A stretch of 64,000 nucleotides of DNA from Heterohyrax brucei (Eukaryota > Chordata > Mammalia > Hyracoidea > Procaviidae), in contig CM053154.1 in NCBI GenBank assembly GCA_028571685.1, positions 12,866,001 to 12,930,000 on the forward strand. Direction: 5' to 3'. Both the position numbers and the translations under genes were made by a program. Below, piece by piece: positions 53,225 through 64,000 of the stretch (the first letter of the stretch is position 1; every line of letters begins with the position of its first letter). Under the pieces are notes generated by a model. That model worked only from the letters and a program-made list of their open reading frames with translations. It did no database searches and was not told the origin of the DNA.

Positions 53225-53500
53225 AGTGAAAGTCACTGGTGGGAGGCACAATTCTATGATCCCCAAAGTAGCCCCCGAGTGCCCCCAGAAATCATGGCTA
53301 TTCTCTGGGGCTGAGTATTCAAATCCTCCTGCAGAGTGCCCAGCCTGAGGTCAGGCCTACAGATTTCAGCCTTTTCAGCCCCTCAAATTCTGTGAGTCAA
53401 ATCCTTAAAACAAGTCTTTTAATATACATGTATATGCACACACACACACACACACAACTCCTACTGGTTCTGTTTCTCTAAAGAACACTAACTAATACCG
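53225..53500 (+). mobile_element. Old interspersed repeat, LTR-like
   Basis: It ends ggttctgtttctctaaagaa then cactaactaatacc, with a CA repeat just before, as in the repeat at 25142. Confidence 0.45.
53433..53456. repeat. (CA)n microsatellite
   Basis: A CA run near the end of an old interspersed repeat, about 290 bp upstream (in gene sense) of the glycine-loop exon. Confidence 0.8.
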
Positions 53501-54480
53501 ATTTGGGTGCCTAGAGTGGTTTCAGAGGTACAGAACCATAAGGATGAGTTTTCTGGGTACGTTCTGGGGTTTCTAGAATTGGTTTTTCAATCCAGTTAGA
53601 TTTAAAGACACTAATGACTCTATTTTTAGTGGTAACAAGGGCACTGACAAGCCATGGCATAATGTGGCAATAGGGAGATGCAAAATACCTCCAGTGGACA
53701 CTCCTAATGAGACGCTTATAAAAGGCATGATTTGGGGAGACCATGCATTTGATACCTTACAACATTTTTGTCAAGCTAACGAGTAACAAGATGGTGCGAG
53801 AAAAGCAGGGAGAGAAAAAAGACACATTCAGGGCTTCAAATTCCCAGCTCAAGTTCCTCATAAATGACTTGAAAGTGTCTATGTCTGATCTGAAAAAAAC
53901 CCATATCTCTTATTGCTGCAGAGCTGAGATTTCTGAAAACCAGACCCAGGGTCTCATCTTGAAAATGGCTAAAGTATAATGCAGACTGAGTGCCCAGCCT
54001 GGTGGAAGGTCTGCTGTTAAATGTAGGGCATTGATTAGGAAAGATCTCAAAAAAACTAAACGGGACATATGGGCAGATCCTCATGAAGCTGGGGATTAAA
54101 CCCGTCAACTCTGCTGAGTCTTCTTTACTGGGACAGGCAGCTCTCTGACCCCTGTCTGAAGAGATTAACCCTGCATTGCCTAAAGAACCTGCAACGGTCT
54201 CCCCAGGGTCGTTGCCCTAAAAGACATCCAAGGAGAACGCCACGTGAAAATTGAGACAGAGATAGAAGAGATGCATGTACAAGTCAAGAGACATCAAGGA
54301 TTATCGGCGAAACAAGCAGAAAAAGATGGAACAGGTTTTCCCACTGAGCTTCAGAGAGTGCATGGCCCTGGCGACACCTTGATTTCAGGTTTATGGCCTC
54401 CAGAAAGGTGACAATATATGTCTGTTGTCTTTAGTCGTCTAGTAGAGATGCTTCCTTAGGCAGCCCTGAGAAACTAAGAT
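53500..54480 (+). mobile_element. MaLR-like internal and LTR remnant
   Basis: The left part is A/G-rich, with scattered short frames like a MaLR internal region. The right part, from about 54340, carries the LTR-end words tggccctggcgacaccttga, ttatggcctccagaaaggtg and gcagccctgagaaactaaga. Strongly decayed; no intact viral gene. Confidence 0.4.
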
Positions 54481-54889
54481 GAATCCTTGGAGGCTGAGAG
54501 AGAAAGTTCTTACTTGCTCAGAGGGGGAAGGTTGAAGGCATGAAAAAACGTGGGAGCCCAAAGCTGCTTACCCACAGATTTCCTGTGGTTCCCTTTCTCG
54601 CTCAAATGCAAATCATGTGGCTTGGCTCAGAGGGAAGCTGAGTCCTCTATGCAGGGAAAAGGAGAGGGGGCAGCAGCCAGAGAGGCTGGGCACCCCCTGC
54701 AGGAACGTGAAAGAGGCCACAGCCCTCCCCACACCTGCACACCCAGTCCGCCGTAGGACGGCCACACCTCCTGTTCCCAGGAGTCCAGGGCTATTTCTGC
54801 AGGTGCCTCTCCAGCCCCAAGCCCACACAGCCCCAAGGAAATCGATCTGGCTAACCTCTCACCACACTGCTCCAGCCTTTAAAAGAGGA

Positions 54890-55058
54890 AACCCTGGTGG
54901 CGTAGTAGTTAAGCGCTATTTCTGCCAACCAAAATGTCAGCAGTTCAAATCTGCCAGGAGCTCCTTGGAAACTCTATGGAGCAGTTCTACTCTGTCCTCT
55001 ATGGTCACTACAAATCGGAATTGACTTGATGGCACTGGGTTTACCAGTTTTTTGGTTT
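54890..55058 (+). mobile_element. AfroSINE, short form
   Basis: gaaaccctggtggcgtagta head, ctccttggaaactctatgga body and a gatggcactgggttta end. Confidence 0.9.
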
Positions 55059-55130
55059 CCTTAGGTTGCAAAGGCTGCTGTCTTCAGGTCTAACCTCGCT
55101 AACTTTACCCATTGGTTCATCATTCCACCA

Positions 55131-55505
55131 TCACCAAAATCCACTGCCATCGAGTCAATTCCAACCCATAGTGACCCTATGGGACAGAGTAGATCTGTTC
55201 CATAGAGTTCTTAAGGTTGGAACCCCTGGTGGCATAGTGGTTAAGAGCTACAGCTGCTAACCAAAAGGTTGGCAGTTTGAGTCCCCTAGGTGCTCCCTCT
55301 AAACTGTACGGGGCAGTTCTACTCTGTCCTATAGGGTCACTATGATCTGAATTGTGGGGTTTTAGTTTAGTTGTGGGTTTTTTTCCAATCTTTATGGAAA
55401 CAGACTGCTACATCCTTCTTCCCAGCAGAGGCTAGTGGTGGCCTCAAACCTCTGACCTTTCGTTAGTGGCTGCGCACTTAACTACTCTACACCACCAAGG
55501 ACCCA
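55131..55505 (-). mobile_element. AfroSINE, long form, split by another AfroSINE
   Basis: Pieces 55131-55216 (ccactgccatcgagtcaatt) and 55386-55505 (ccaatctttatggaaacaga to ctctacaccaccaaggaccc) belong together. A plus-strand copy lies between them. Confidence 0.75.
55217..55385 (+). mobile_element. AfroSINE nested in an AfroSINE
   Basis: acccctggtggcatagtggt head, tactctgtcctatagggtca body and a T-rich end. No clear target duplication is visible. Confidence 0.8.
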
Positions 55506-55794
55506 TTTGTTATCTTATCCTCCATAGAACTCGGGCTCTAAAAGATCCTATCTGTTTAAAAGGGTAATTGCGAAGTCATCATCATTTTGTATCTGCAACT
55601 CCCTACGTTAATTACCAAAATCATTTGTCATCTAATCAGAATCTCCCATCAGGACATTATTTCCCAGAGGTAGCACACAAATGGCCATTCCAGTCACAGC
55701 AAAGGACTCCCTGTTTCAGATAGCTTGTGCTTTTTCATTGCCAGCCTGTTTGGCTACTAAAACTGGTTTTCACCACATTGAGATTTGCTCTTGG

Positions 55795-56325
55795 GCATGA
55801 AGAGCAATGAAACCTGATCCACGGTAGAGCACGGATGAACTCTGAAAACATCATGCTAAGTGACAAATATTGTGCAATTCCACTCATATGCAACACTTAG
55901 GATCTGACCAAAGTCTGTTGCTATTAAGTGGATTCTGATGTATAGTGACCCTATGGGACAGAGTAGAACTGCTCCAAAGGGTTTCCAAAGGGGGGCTGGT
56001 GGATTTGAACTGCCGACTATTTGGTTAGCAGCCAAACACTTAACAACTGTGCCAACAGGGCTCCCTATCTAGGACACAGAGGCCAAAGTTTATCAGTGGT
56101 TACCAGGGGTGGAAGGAGGGAGGGGAAGAGGTGAATCCCTGCTGAGGGGATACTGAGCTTCTACTAAGGGTGCTGGGAAAATCTGGAAACAGGCAATGCT
56201 AATGGTTGAAAAACATGATAAACATAACTGATGTCACTTAATTGTACATTGTGTACCATGAAGAATGTTGAAAAGACAAATGATTTGTTACACAGATATT
56301 TATCACATTTAAAACAAATATTGGC
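55795..56325 (+). mobile_element. Old L1 3'-end fragment, plus orientation
   Basis: Stretches such as gcacggatgaactctgaaaa, tcagtggttaccaggggtgg and cacttaattgtacattgtg match the typical L1M tail order. An AfroSINE (55903-56064) has landed inside it. Confidence 0.55.
55903..56064 (-). mobile_element. AfroSINE, short form, inside L1 tail
   Basis: ggacagagtagaactgctcc, ctggtggatttgaactgccg and actgtgccaacagggctcc. Confidence 0.85.
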
Positions 56326-56352
56326 TCTAAGATCTCCCAAACTATTCTTGAA

Positions 56353-56386
56353 CACCTTCCCCCAACACACACACACACACACACAC
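56353..56386. repeat. (CA)n microsatellite
   Basis: A short CA run following the end of an old L1-like segment, within the 8-kb GRK5 intron. Confidence 0.8.
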
Positions 56387-57103
56387 GTGAAAAATCCTGA
56401 CCTTCAGGGGCTGCTGGGACACTGGATTGGGCCACAGAATTGGGTCAGCTGGAGAAACACCAGCAGACTGTGGTCTCCAGCCACTCTTCCCTTCCCCACC
56501 CCCAAAGCAAAGGTCTCCTATGTTTATTAGGGCAGTTATTCTCTTAATGCAGAACCATAAAGAACAAAGGAAGAAGCCAGAATTTGTCTAATACTTGTTC
56601 ACTTCTAGAGATGGTGGTGAGACTCTCAACTTGCTACGGCAGAATGCTAGAGATCCTGGTAGCGGGGGGAATCGGAGTGCCGTCCAACGTGCTGCCCTTT
56701 ACAGACCCGGCTTGGTGCTGCTCCAGCGTCTCTTTTTGGAGTCATAACCAATTTTATGACAAGTTGTCATCAGGATCCACTGGGAGCTGGGGGAGAGTCT
56801 GCCGGCTTCCTGGCCAGGAATTTCTCGATCCTGAAGGTCTCATGAGAAGACCTGGTAGGGACTGAAGGCAACTGCACCCACCACATGGCAGAGAAGTGGA
56901 GAAAGCCCGAGCCACTCTTGCTTGAATCTTCTCTGGAGCACCTTCTCACTGCCAGTGCCATCAGGAGATCTGGATTTCTCTGGACGTGTGTTTCGGGCAC
57001 CACTCCTGTTCCCACACAGCCCTGACACCCCAGGGCACTCTCTGGCCCACCTGTCTCCAGTTTGTGAAAGGGGACTTGCTTTTCTCTTCCCTGGTGTTTA
57101 TTT

Positions 57104-57296
57104 AAGGAGCCCCAATGGTACAGCGGTTAAAGCACTCAGCTGCCAACCCATCAGCATCTCTAAGAAAAATGCAGTAGTGTACTTCTATTAAGATTACAGC
57201 CCCAGGAAGCCTCGGGGGGCGGGGCAGTTCCTCTCTGTCTTGGAGGGTCATTATGATCTCGAATCAACTCGACAGCAACTGATTTGGGTTTTTTGG
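57104..57296 (+). mobile_element. AfroSINE, long form
   Basis: aaggagccccaatggtacag head, aagattacagccccaggaag and a caactcgacagcaactgatt end. Confidence 0.75.
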
Positions 57297-57301
57297 GAGA
57301 G

Positions 57302-57480
57302 GGGGTGCAGTGGTTAAGCACTTGGCTGCTAACTGTGGAGTTGACAGTTCACACCCTTCCTGCAGGAGAAAGATGTGGCAGTTTGCTTCCATAAAGATTT
57401 ACTGCCTTGGAAACTCAGGTTCTACTCTGTCCTACAGGGTCGCTATGAATCAGAATTGACTGCCTGCATGCAACAGTAAC
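57302..57480 (+). mobile_element. AfroSINE, long form
   Basis: gtgcagtggttaagcacttg head, gcagtttgcttccataaaga and cctacagggtcgctatgaat. It follows the previous copy in the same orientation. Confidence 0.8.
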
Positions 57481-58044
57481 AGCCTGACCCCCTTTGGAGC
57501 ACACAGCCACCCACTCCAGGTGACCCCTGGGGCAGGGTATCCGTCACGTGTCTGAGGTGGGGACTTCTCTACAGCTGCCCTGGAAGCCACAGGAAGGCGT
57601 GTGAAGGACCAACAGGCACCCCACAGCAGCAGAATCCCTCTGCTGGGGGAAGGAGGGGAATGTAATTTCCCAGGAATTTCTTGGTTAACCTTAGCTGCTA
57701 CACCACCAGGGATCCTTGGTTAAACTTGGGAGGGCAAAAAAACCTTTAATATGTTCACAGCACAGCCCTAATGGGCCTTGATCCTTTCAGTACACAAAAC
57801 CAGGGAGGCAGGGTGCCATGCTGTGGGGTACTCCTAGGCCTTAGTACTCCCTCCTGGCTCCCAAAGTGTCACACACTCAAAAGGGTGAACTAACAACTTC
57901 TTCACAGTCACACACAGATTAAAAATGTCCATTTCTCCATTTCATGAGCTTGGTACAGGCACCTGGACATCAGTGGCCACAGCTGAAGGATTCTACTGGA
58001 ACCAGAGAGCCAGGTAGACTAAAAGGTAAGGACTCGAAGATTCC

Positions 58045-58190
58045 GGCCTTCCTAAGGCCCTTGCTGTGTGACCCAAGGCCAACCTGTTAACCTCTCTGAG
58101 CCTCCATGTCTTCACTAAAATGGAGGTAATGATAATACCTGTTCCTCCAAGGGCTCTTTGTAAATGCTATGTGAGGACCAGATGTTCTTA
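58045..58190 (+). mobile_element. MIR
   Basis: ttgctgtgtgacccaaggcc and ctctctgagcctccatgtct, then aaatggaggtaatgataata. Confidence 0.8.
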
Positions 58191-58239
58191 TTAGAATGCA
58201 GAAATAAAGGACATGGTCTTGGGGGGTGGGGGGGGGTCT

Positions 58240-58385
58240 CTGTGGTTAACAACCAGTAAGCAAGGTAAGCACAGGCTTACTTGTGCTTACTTATTTGTCT
58301 GTGCTGCACAATTTCACCCATAGGTTTGTGAGTAAGCACAATGAAGTCTGTGCACACTTTGCTTATCGGGTAATCTGCCCCCGGT
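58240..58385. repeat. Relative of the insert at 36590
   Basis: ccagtaagcaaggtaagcac and aggcttacttgtgcttactt resemble the 36.6-kb insert; both continue with a gcacaatttcac or gaaattgtgcacc motif. Confidence 0.4.
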
Positions 58386-58399
58386 AACAGTGACAACAC

Positions 58400-58565
58400 C
58401 CGCTATGTGAACGTCTTGCACAGGGCCTCATTTTATCGTCACACCAGCCTCAGGACATGGGACTATGACTGTACCATTCTACAGATGAGAAGGTTGAGGC
58501 TTCAAGAGGTGAAATGAGTTGTGCAAGGCCATGGTGGTAAGCAGTGGAGCTGGAACTCGAGGGCA
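58400..58565 (-). mobile_element. MIR
   Basis: ctacagatgagaaggttgag and gtgcaaggccatggtggtaa. Confidence 0.75.
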
Positions 58566-58899
58566 GGCAGCCTGTTTCAGAGCCCACGTGATGTGTCCAG
58601 CCCACACTGCCACCTGACACAGGTTTCAGACATAGGGTGGCACAGATCAGGGTCATGGGCTACCTAGCCCACATTCCAGAGTGAAAGTAGGAGATAATGT
58701 TAGAGTGGGCGAGAGTAGGTAATAGTAGTAGATAATGTTAGACTGTGTCCCCACAAGACTGTCTTGTGATCATCAGGACCCAGGACAGAGCCTCAAGGGT
58801 CAACTGCTTATCCCAAAATCAGACACAAGGACGCTGATGATCATGGTGATGCTGACTGTCAGGGTGACAGCAACAACTATACCTGGCAGCTTAGCTCCA

Positions 58900-59130
58900 G
58901 AAGCCAGATTGTGAGCATTCATCCAGAGCTTGCCTTGTTCTAAACATGTGCTAAGTTTATCAGATTTCATCATCACTACAAACCTATCCAGCAACCACTA
59001 CTATTGTCCCATTTTACAGGTAAAGAAGCTGAATGTGGAGTGATAAGTGACCCTTTCTGAGGTTCCCTGGCGAGAGGCCCACCCAGGACCCATCCCAGGC
59101 TGCGGGTTAGAGCCTAGACTCCGACCTGAC
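58900..59130 (-). mobile_element. MIR
   Basis: attgtcccattttacaggta and aaagaagctgaatgtggagt. Confidence 0.65.
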
Positions 59131-59377
59131 ACCCTTAGTGGGATATTTGGTCTGAGCCCGTGCTTTGCCAATTCTCTTAAAGCCATGTATTGTGTGTGCT
59201 GGATGGTGGTCATCGGGCCACCAGAGGGCCACCCACTGTTTTCCCCGTTAACACACTGGTTAGGGGAGAGAGAGAGAAAAGGACCAGCCTAATCAACGAC
59301 TGCAGAATAAGGTGTTATCCTTCAGGTCTTCTCAAGGTGGGCAGAGAAGGGGGCTTGGGGTGTGGCTGGACTCACTG

Positions 59378-59528
59378 GGTGGGACAAATGGTTAACAAGC
59401 TCGGCTGCTAAGCAATAAGTTGAAGGTTCCAGTCTCCAGAGGTACCCTGGAAGAAAGAAGACCTACTTGGGAGCAACCAGCCACTGCAAACCCCATGGAG
59501 GCCAGTTCTCCTCTGACTTGATGGTGAC
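59378..59528 (+). mobile_element. AfroSINE variant
   Basis: ggttaacaagctcggctgct, gaggtaccctggaagaaaga and a ctctgacttgatggtga end. Confidence 0.65.
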
Positions 59529-60123
59529 TGTTTCTTGGGTCCTGTGGCTTCAGCAGTATCTGCAGGGACAAACTCATGCTGGTGCTGACACATAGGCAGA
59601 CAGGAGGGGGATGACCTCTGCTCTCTAACCGTGGTGCACCCAGATGGCTGTGAGCCCCAGGTCTCCAGGGTACAGGGAATGTGATGTGGCATGGCACTGT
59701 CTTTCTCCATCGATAGGACCACTGAAGAGTGGGCAGAGCACTGTATCGGGGGTGTGGGCCAGCGTGGCACCCTTGGCTTGCTGGGTGATGAAGTAAGTCA
59801 CGTCTTCTCTATCTCTCCATTTCCACATCAGTGACATGGAGGCCCTACCTGCCCGACCAAGGCACAGTCGTGCATGTGAGAGGATTTGGAAAAGAACACA
59901 GTAGCAAATCAACAAGACAGAAGACGGAAGATGCTGAGGCTCACCCATGCAGAGGGGGAAACAAAGTTAGACAGAAAACAGCCAACACTTATCAGAACAG
60001 CGGGGACAGGGACAAAGCTGAGGGAGGCAGCTGTTTCAGAAGGCAATTTGGCAACCCCTCAAATTTTTAAAAGTAGGTAATTTTGAACCCCATGATCCAC
60101 CTATCTTTTTGCTGTATTGGTAC

Positions 60124-60294
60124 CTTAGGAAACCCAGTGGTGTAGTGGCTAAGAGCTACAGCTGCTAATCCAAAAGTCCAGCAGTTCAAATCCACTAAGT
60201 GCTCCTTTGAAACTCTGTGGGGCAATTCTACCCTGTCCGATAGGGTCGCCATCAATCGGAATCGACTTGACGGTGGGTTTAGTTTTGGTTTGGG
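60124..60294 (+). mobile_element. AfroSINE, short form
   Basis: gtggtgtagtggctaagagc head, actctgtggggcaattctac and ggaatcgacttgacggtggg. Confidence 0.85.
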
Positions 60295-60299
60295 TGGTG

Positions 60300-60652
60300 G
60301 CTTCTGTGTCGCTGTGATGCTGGGAACTACAACACTCGTATTTCAAATAACCAGCAAGGTCAACCACGGTGAACAGGCTTCAGCGGAGCTTGCAGACTGA
60401 GACACGGTAGGAAGGAAGGCTTGACGGCCTATTTCCAAAACTTAGTCAATGAAAACCAAAGGATTACCACAGATACATTGTCCAATACAGTACTGGAGAT
60501 CAGCTGCCTCTCCACTCTCCAGGCAAGGCCCAACGGGACAGCTGCAATGACAGTCTCAAACATGACGACGGCACAGGACCAGCAAGGTTTCCTTCTGTCA
60601 TACGGAAGGTCACCATGAGCTGGAGCTGACCTGACGGCAGGTGACAACAGCA
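60300..60652 (+). mobile_element. AfroSINE, alternative long subfamily
   Basis: gaacaggcttcagcggagct, gcacaggaccagcaaggttt and gagctgacctgacggcaggt, as in the copy at 7585. Confidence 0.7.
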
Positions 60653-61087
60653 GAATGTTGACCCAGAAATTCCTCTGCTAGGAGCATCCGTGCAAAAGTC
60701 CACAAAGATCTGTCTACAAAGCTATTCATTACTTGGGGGACGTGGCACAGAAACAGAGGACAACTTCGATGGCCATGAGTGGAGGACTGGGTGAAGAAAT
60801 GGCCGATGTGTAACCAGCACAGGGAACAAGGCCGGTCTTCAGTGGCTGGGGAAGGAAGCACTCCCTGAGAGAGGGGACTCGGGAAGGCAGAACAGGAGAC
60901 CATTCTGTATCTGTATACTGCATATACTGCGTGTATACACACCTGAGTGAGTGTATGTGTGTGCAGGCGCTTTTGTCAGCATAGAACATTTCTAGAAGAA
61001 CAGACAGAACTTAACAGGAAGGGAATGGTTCATTTTTCAAAACCAGGAACCCATGGGAGGTGATGGGAATAAAAACATATCCCGCTT

Positions 61088-61088
<1 letters not shown>

Positions 61089-61127
<39 letters not shown>
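61089..61127. repeat. (CA)n microsatellite, 19.5 units
   Basis: A pure CA run in the GRK5 intron. It begins 30 bases past the donor of the codon 147-178 exon and is (UG)n in the transcript. Confidence 0.97.
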
Positions 61128-61130
<3 letters not shown>

Positions 61131-61156
61131 CATGTCCATATGCACACGCGTGCTCA

Positions 61157-61943
<787 letters not shown>

Positions 61944-62337
61944 CTATAGGATGAAGGACACCCCATCCCCCAGATTGCAGGGCATAGGATACCCCGTGCC
62001 CAAGGCAGCAGGACAGATGACATCCCACACCCAGGGCTGCAGGGAAAAGGACATCACACCCTCAGGGCTTCAGGGAAGTGGACACCCTGTGCCCACAGCT
62101 GCAACGCAGAGGACACCCCACACCCATGGCTGTAGGGAAGAGGACACCCCATCCCCAGGGCTGCAAGGAAAAGGACACCCCAACCCCAGGGCTGCAGAGA
62201 AGAGAACACCCTGTCCACAAGCCTGCAGGGAATAGGACACTCCATGCCCAGGGCTGCAGCACAGAGGACACCCCAGCCCCAGGCCTGCAGCACAGAGGAC
62301 ACCCCGGCCCCAGGCCTGCAGCACAGAGGATGCTGAA
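61944..62337. repeat. Minisatellite, exact 31-bp period
   Basis: The anchor ctgcag (with variants) recurs at 61944, 61975, 62006, 62037, 62068, 62099, 62130, 62161, 62192, 62223, 62254, 62285 and 62316. Every step is 31 bases with no indel, giving about 12.7 copies. The array sits in the GRK5 intron after codon 147 and ends about 24 bases from the donor at 62361. The sense strand repeats pyrimidine runs ending in CAG. Confidence 0.97.
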
Positions 62338-62360
62338 GGGATGGCAGTGGCGGGCACTCA

Positions 62361-62483
<123 letters not shown>

Positions 62484-62704
62484 TCAATGAAGAGGATGGA
62501 GGCAGAGGGTGGCCGGAGGGCTGGGTGCTACTATCCTCCAGGTGGGCGTGTAGGGGGCTCCTCCAGGCCAAGGAGCAGCTGGGCCCAGTGCACACAGCAA
62601 GTCCACTGCAGGTGTGGCAGGCAGACCCATCTTCCCTCTCACCCACACCGGGCCCTGGCTGCACCCACTGTTTAGTGGGGCAGGGATGAGGCTGGGCTGG
62701 AAGG

Positions 62705-62885
62705 TGGTAACAGAGCTGGGGTTTAGGGTCAGACTTCTGGCTCTGCTGCTCCTCAGTTGTGTGACCTAATGGGTGTCAGAATCTCCTCTGAGCCCCACAG
62801 TCCGCAGCTGCAGAATGTAGACAATGACAGTTCCAGGTTCTTGGCTGTGACCAGGGCTGAATAAGGTGCTCACAGCTGTACGGAG
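62705..62885 (+). mobile_element. MIR
   Basis: gacttctggctctgctgctc and cagttgtgtgacctaatggg. Confidence 0.65.
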
Positions 62886-63019
62886 CTAGACAACACAGCT
62901 GAGGTCATTGCTCCGTCTCTTAGCCACTCTGGGCCTTTCCTCAGAGGGCTAAAGATGAACCCCATCTAGCCTCAAGATTCATTTGTGAACAGAAGGCTCA
63001 GTGGGTGTGGGGTGGGACT

Positions 63020-63260
63020 GAGTGGCTATGAGCACAGCTTTGGAGGTGAGGGACCAGGGTTTGAACCCCAGCTTGGCCACCTGCAGCTGTGGAACCTTGG
63101 CCTTCACTGGGCAGCCTGACTGTCCCCAGGAAAGGGGCCAGAAATAATAGGGTCTCCCTGGATGACTCAACGGAATGATTCTAGTGCTTTAGGTAAAGCC
63201 AGTGGCCTGATCCTGGCTGACACCACGTGCACGATAAATGTCACCACTGTCATTGACTTC
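63020..63260 (+). mobile_element. MIR
   Basis: gggaccagggtttgaacccc and ctgtggaaccttggccttca. Confidence 0.65.
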
Positions 63261-63323
63261 ATCTTCTAGGTTAAGCTGTTTGGCTGAGTATCCAGGAGTG
63301 TCTTGAGTCTTACCCAGCCAAGG

Positions 63324-63525
63324 TGCCCTATGGCTCAGTGGTTAAGCGCTTGGCTGCCAACCAGAAGGCTGGTGGTTTGAACCTCCCAACCACCCCATGG
63401 ACAGAAGATGGCAGTCTGCTTCTGTAAAGATCAAAGCCTTGGAACCCCGTGGGGCAGTTCTACTCTGTCCTATGGGTTCACTTTCAGTTAGAATTAACTC
63501 AACAGCAGCAGGCTCTTTTTTTAAA
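63324..63525 (+). mobile_element. AfroSINE, long form
   Basis: ggctcagtggttaagcgctt head, ggcagtctgcttctgtaaag and ggggcagttctactctgtcc. It lies in the intron upstream (in sense) of codon 114. Confidence 0.85.
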
Positions 63526-64000
63526 ACCCAGAGCAGTGGGGGCCTCTGGGAGGGAGCTGGCAGGACCAGAAGGCAGCCCCACCCAAGGCCCGCATCCCCC
63601 ACCTCCCCCAACCATTCACCCTCTGCCAGCTGTTCCCAGGGCTGACGCACCAGCTGGGGCATGAGGAGGGTTTTTAATAAATTACAGGGATAATTGAGAA
63701 AATCGCTGGGAGTAGGCTCAGGAAAACAAAGCGTAGACGTGTCTTTCTCCCCAAAGGATGCTGAAATCTGAAAAGCTGGCTTTCTCCTCCCAGCTACTGA
63801 AATGTCGCTGTGGGGCTGGTTACTCTGCAAAGGCCATTGGGGGTGTCTGCAGGAGGGGCTCAGTGCAGAGGTGCGGGGGCGTCTACTCTGTCCCTGGTGA
63901 ACGAGAACAGTGGCTCACGGTTCTGAGTCCCCACGGCCCTGAGTCTTCCCGTCCTTGTCTCCCCTTTGGTGGTATCCCCAGAGCGGGACTGAGAGCCCCC

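Larger units (their letters stand above)
60020..60930 (+). mobile_element. Old L1-like fragment split by two SINEs
   Basis: Before the SINEs the sequence reads ggcaatttggcaacccctca; after them it continues tgacccagaaattcctctgc and on to ggatggccatgag-like text. This is the order seen near old L1 3' ends. AfroSINEs occupy 60124-60652. Confidence 0.4.

Noticed and set aside
53743..53979. 78-codon Lys-rich plus frame
   Set aside because: It lies in a decayed MaLR-like internal region and is best read as a remnant, not a gene.

Overview
The window is mammalian nuclear DNA, with short GT-AG exons in long introns full of old transposons. The lineage is almost certainly afrotherian. About forty copies of AfroSINE-type tRNA-derived SINEs occur on both strands, and there are RTE 3' ends of the elephant type. 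Many SINE copies lack a segment of about 45 bp that the longer copies keep; as I recall, that deleted form marks Paenungulata (elephant, hyrax, sirenian). An elephant is the most likely source, but this was not tested against any database.

The only protein-coding gene I can support is GRK5 (G protein-coupled receptor kinase 5), on the minus strand from the right edge to about 26.4 kb. Twelve coding exons are present. They join in frame to give codons 114 to 590 of a 590-codon protein: the rest of the RGS-homology domain, the whole AGC kinase domain and the C-terminal membrane-binding tail, ending in a normal stop. The first 113 codons lie beyond the right edge. If the gene has its usual 16 exons, these are exons 5 to 16. 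All splice sites are GT-AG, no exon is broken, and the catalytic residues K215, E234, D311 and D329 are intact.

Layout: 1-20.9 kb is the flank downstream of GRK5, with SINEs, MIRs, a MaLR LTR, an L1 fragment and one mariner derivative, and no gene I can recognise. From 20.9 to 21.9 kb there is a large imperfect inverted repeat. From 21.9 to 26.9 kb lies the SINE-poor 3' side of the gene, with near and far candidate polyadenylation signals. From 26.9 to 62.5 kb are the GRK5 exons and introns, with nested SINEs, RTE 3' ends, a mariner element, MaLR LTRs, a tandem duplication and two minisatellites. From 62.5 to 64 kb is the upstream intron.

No new gene system is evident. The most unusual structures are the inverted repeat at 20918-21903 and two intronic minisatellites. 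In the transcribed sense, one repeats perfect 5' splice-site motifs and the other repeats 3' splice-site-like motifs. A third array, a UG repeat, starts 30 bases after an exon whose length is a multiple of three.
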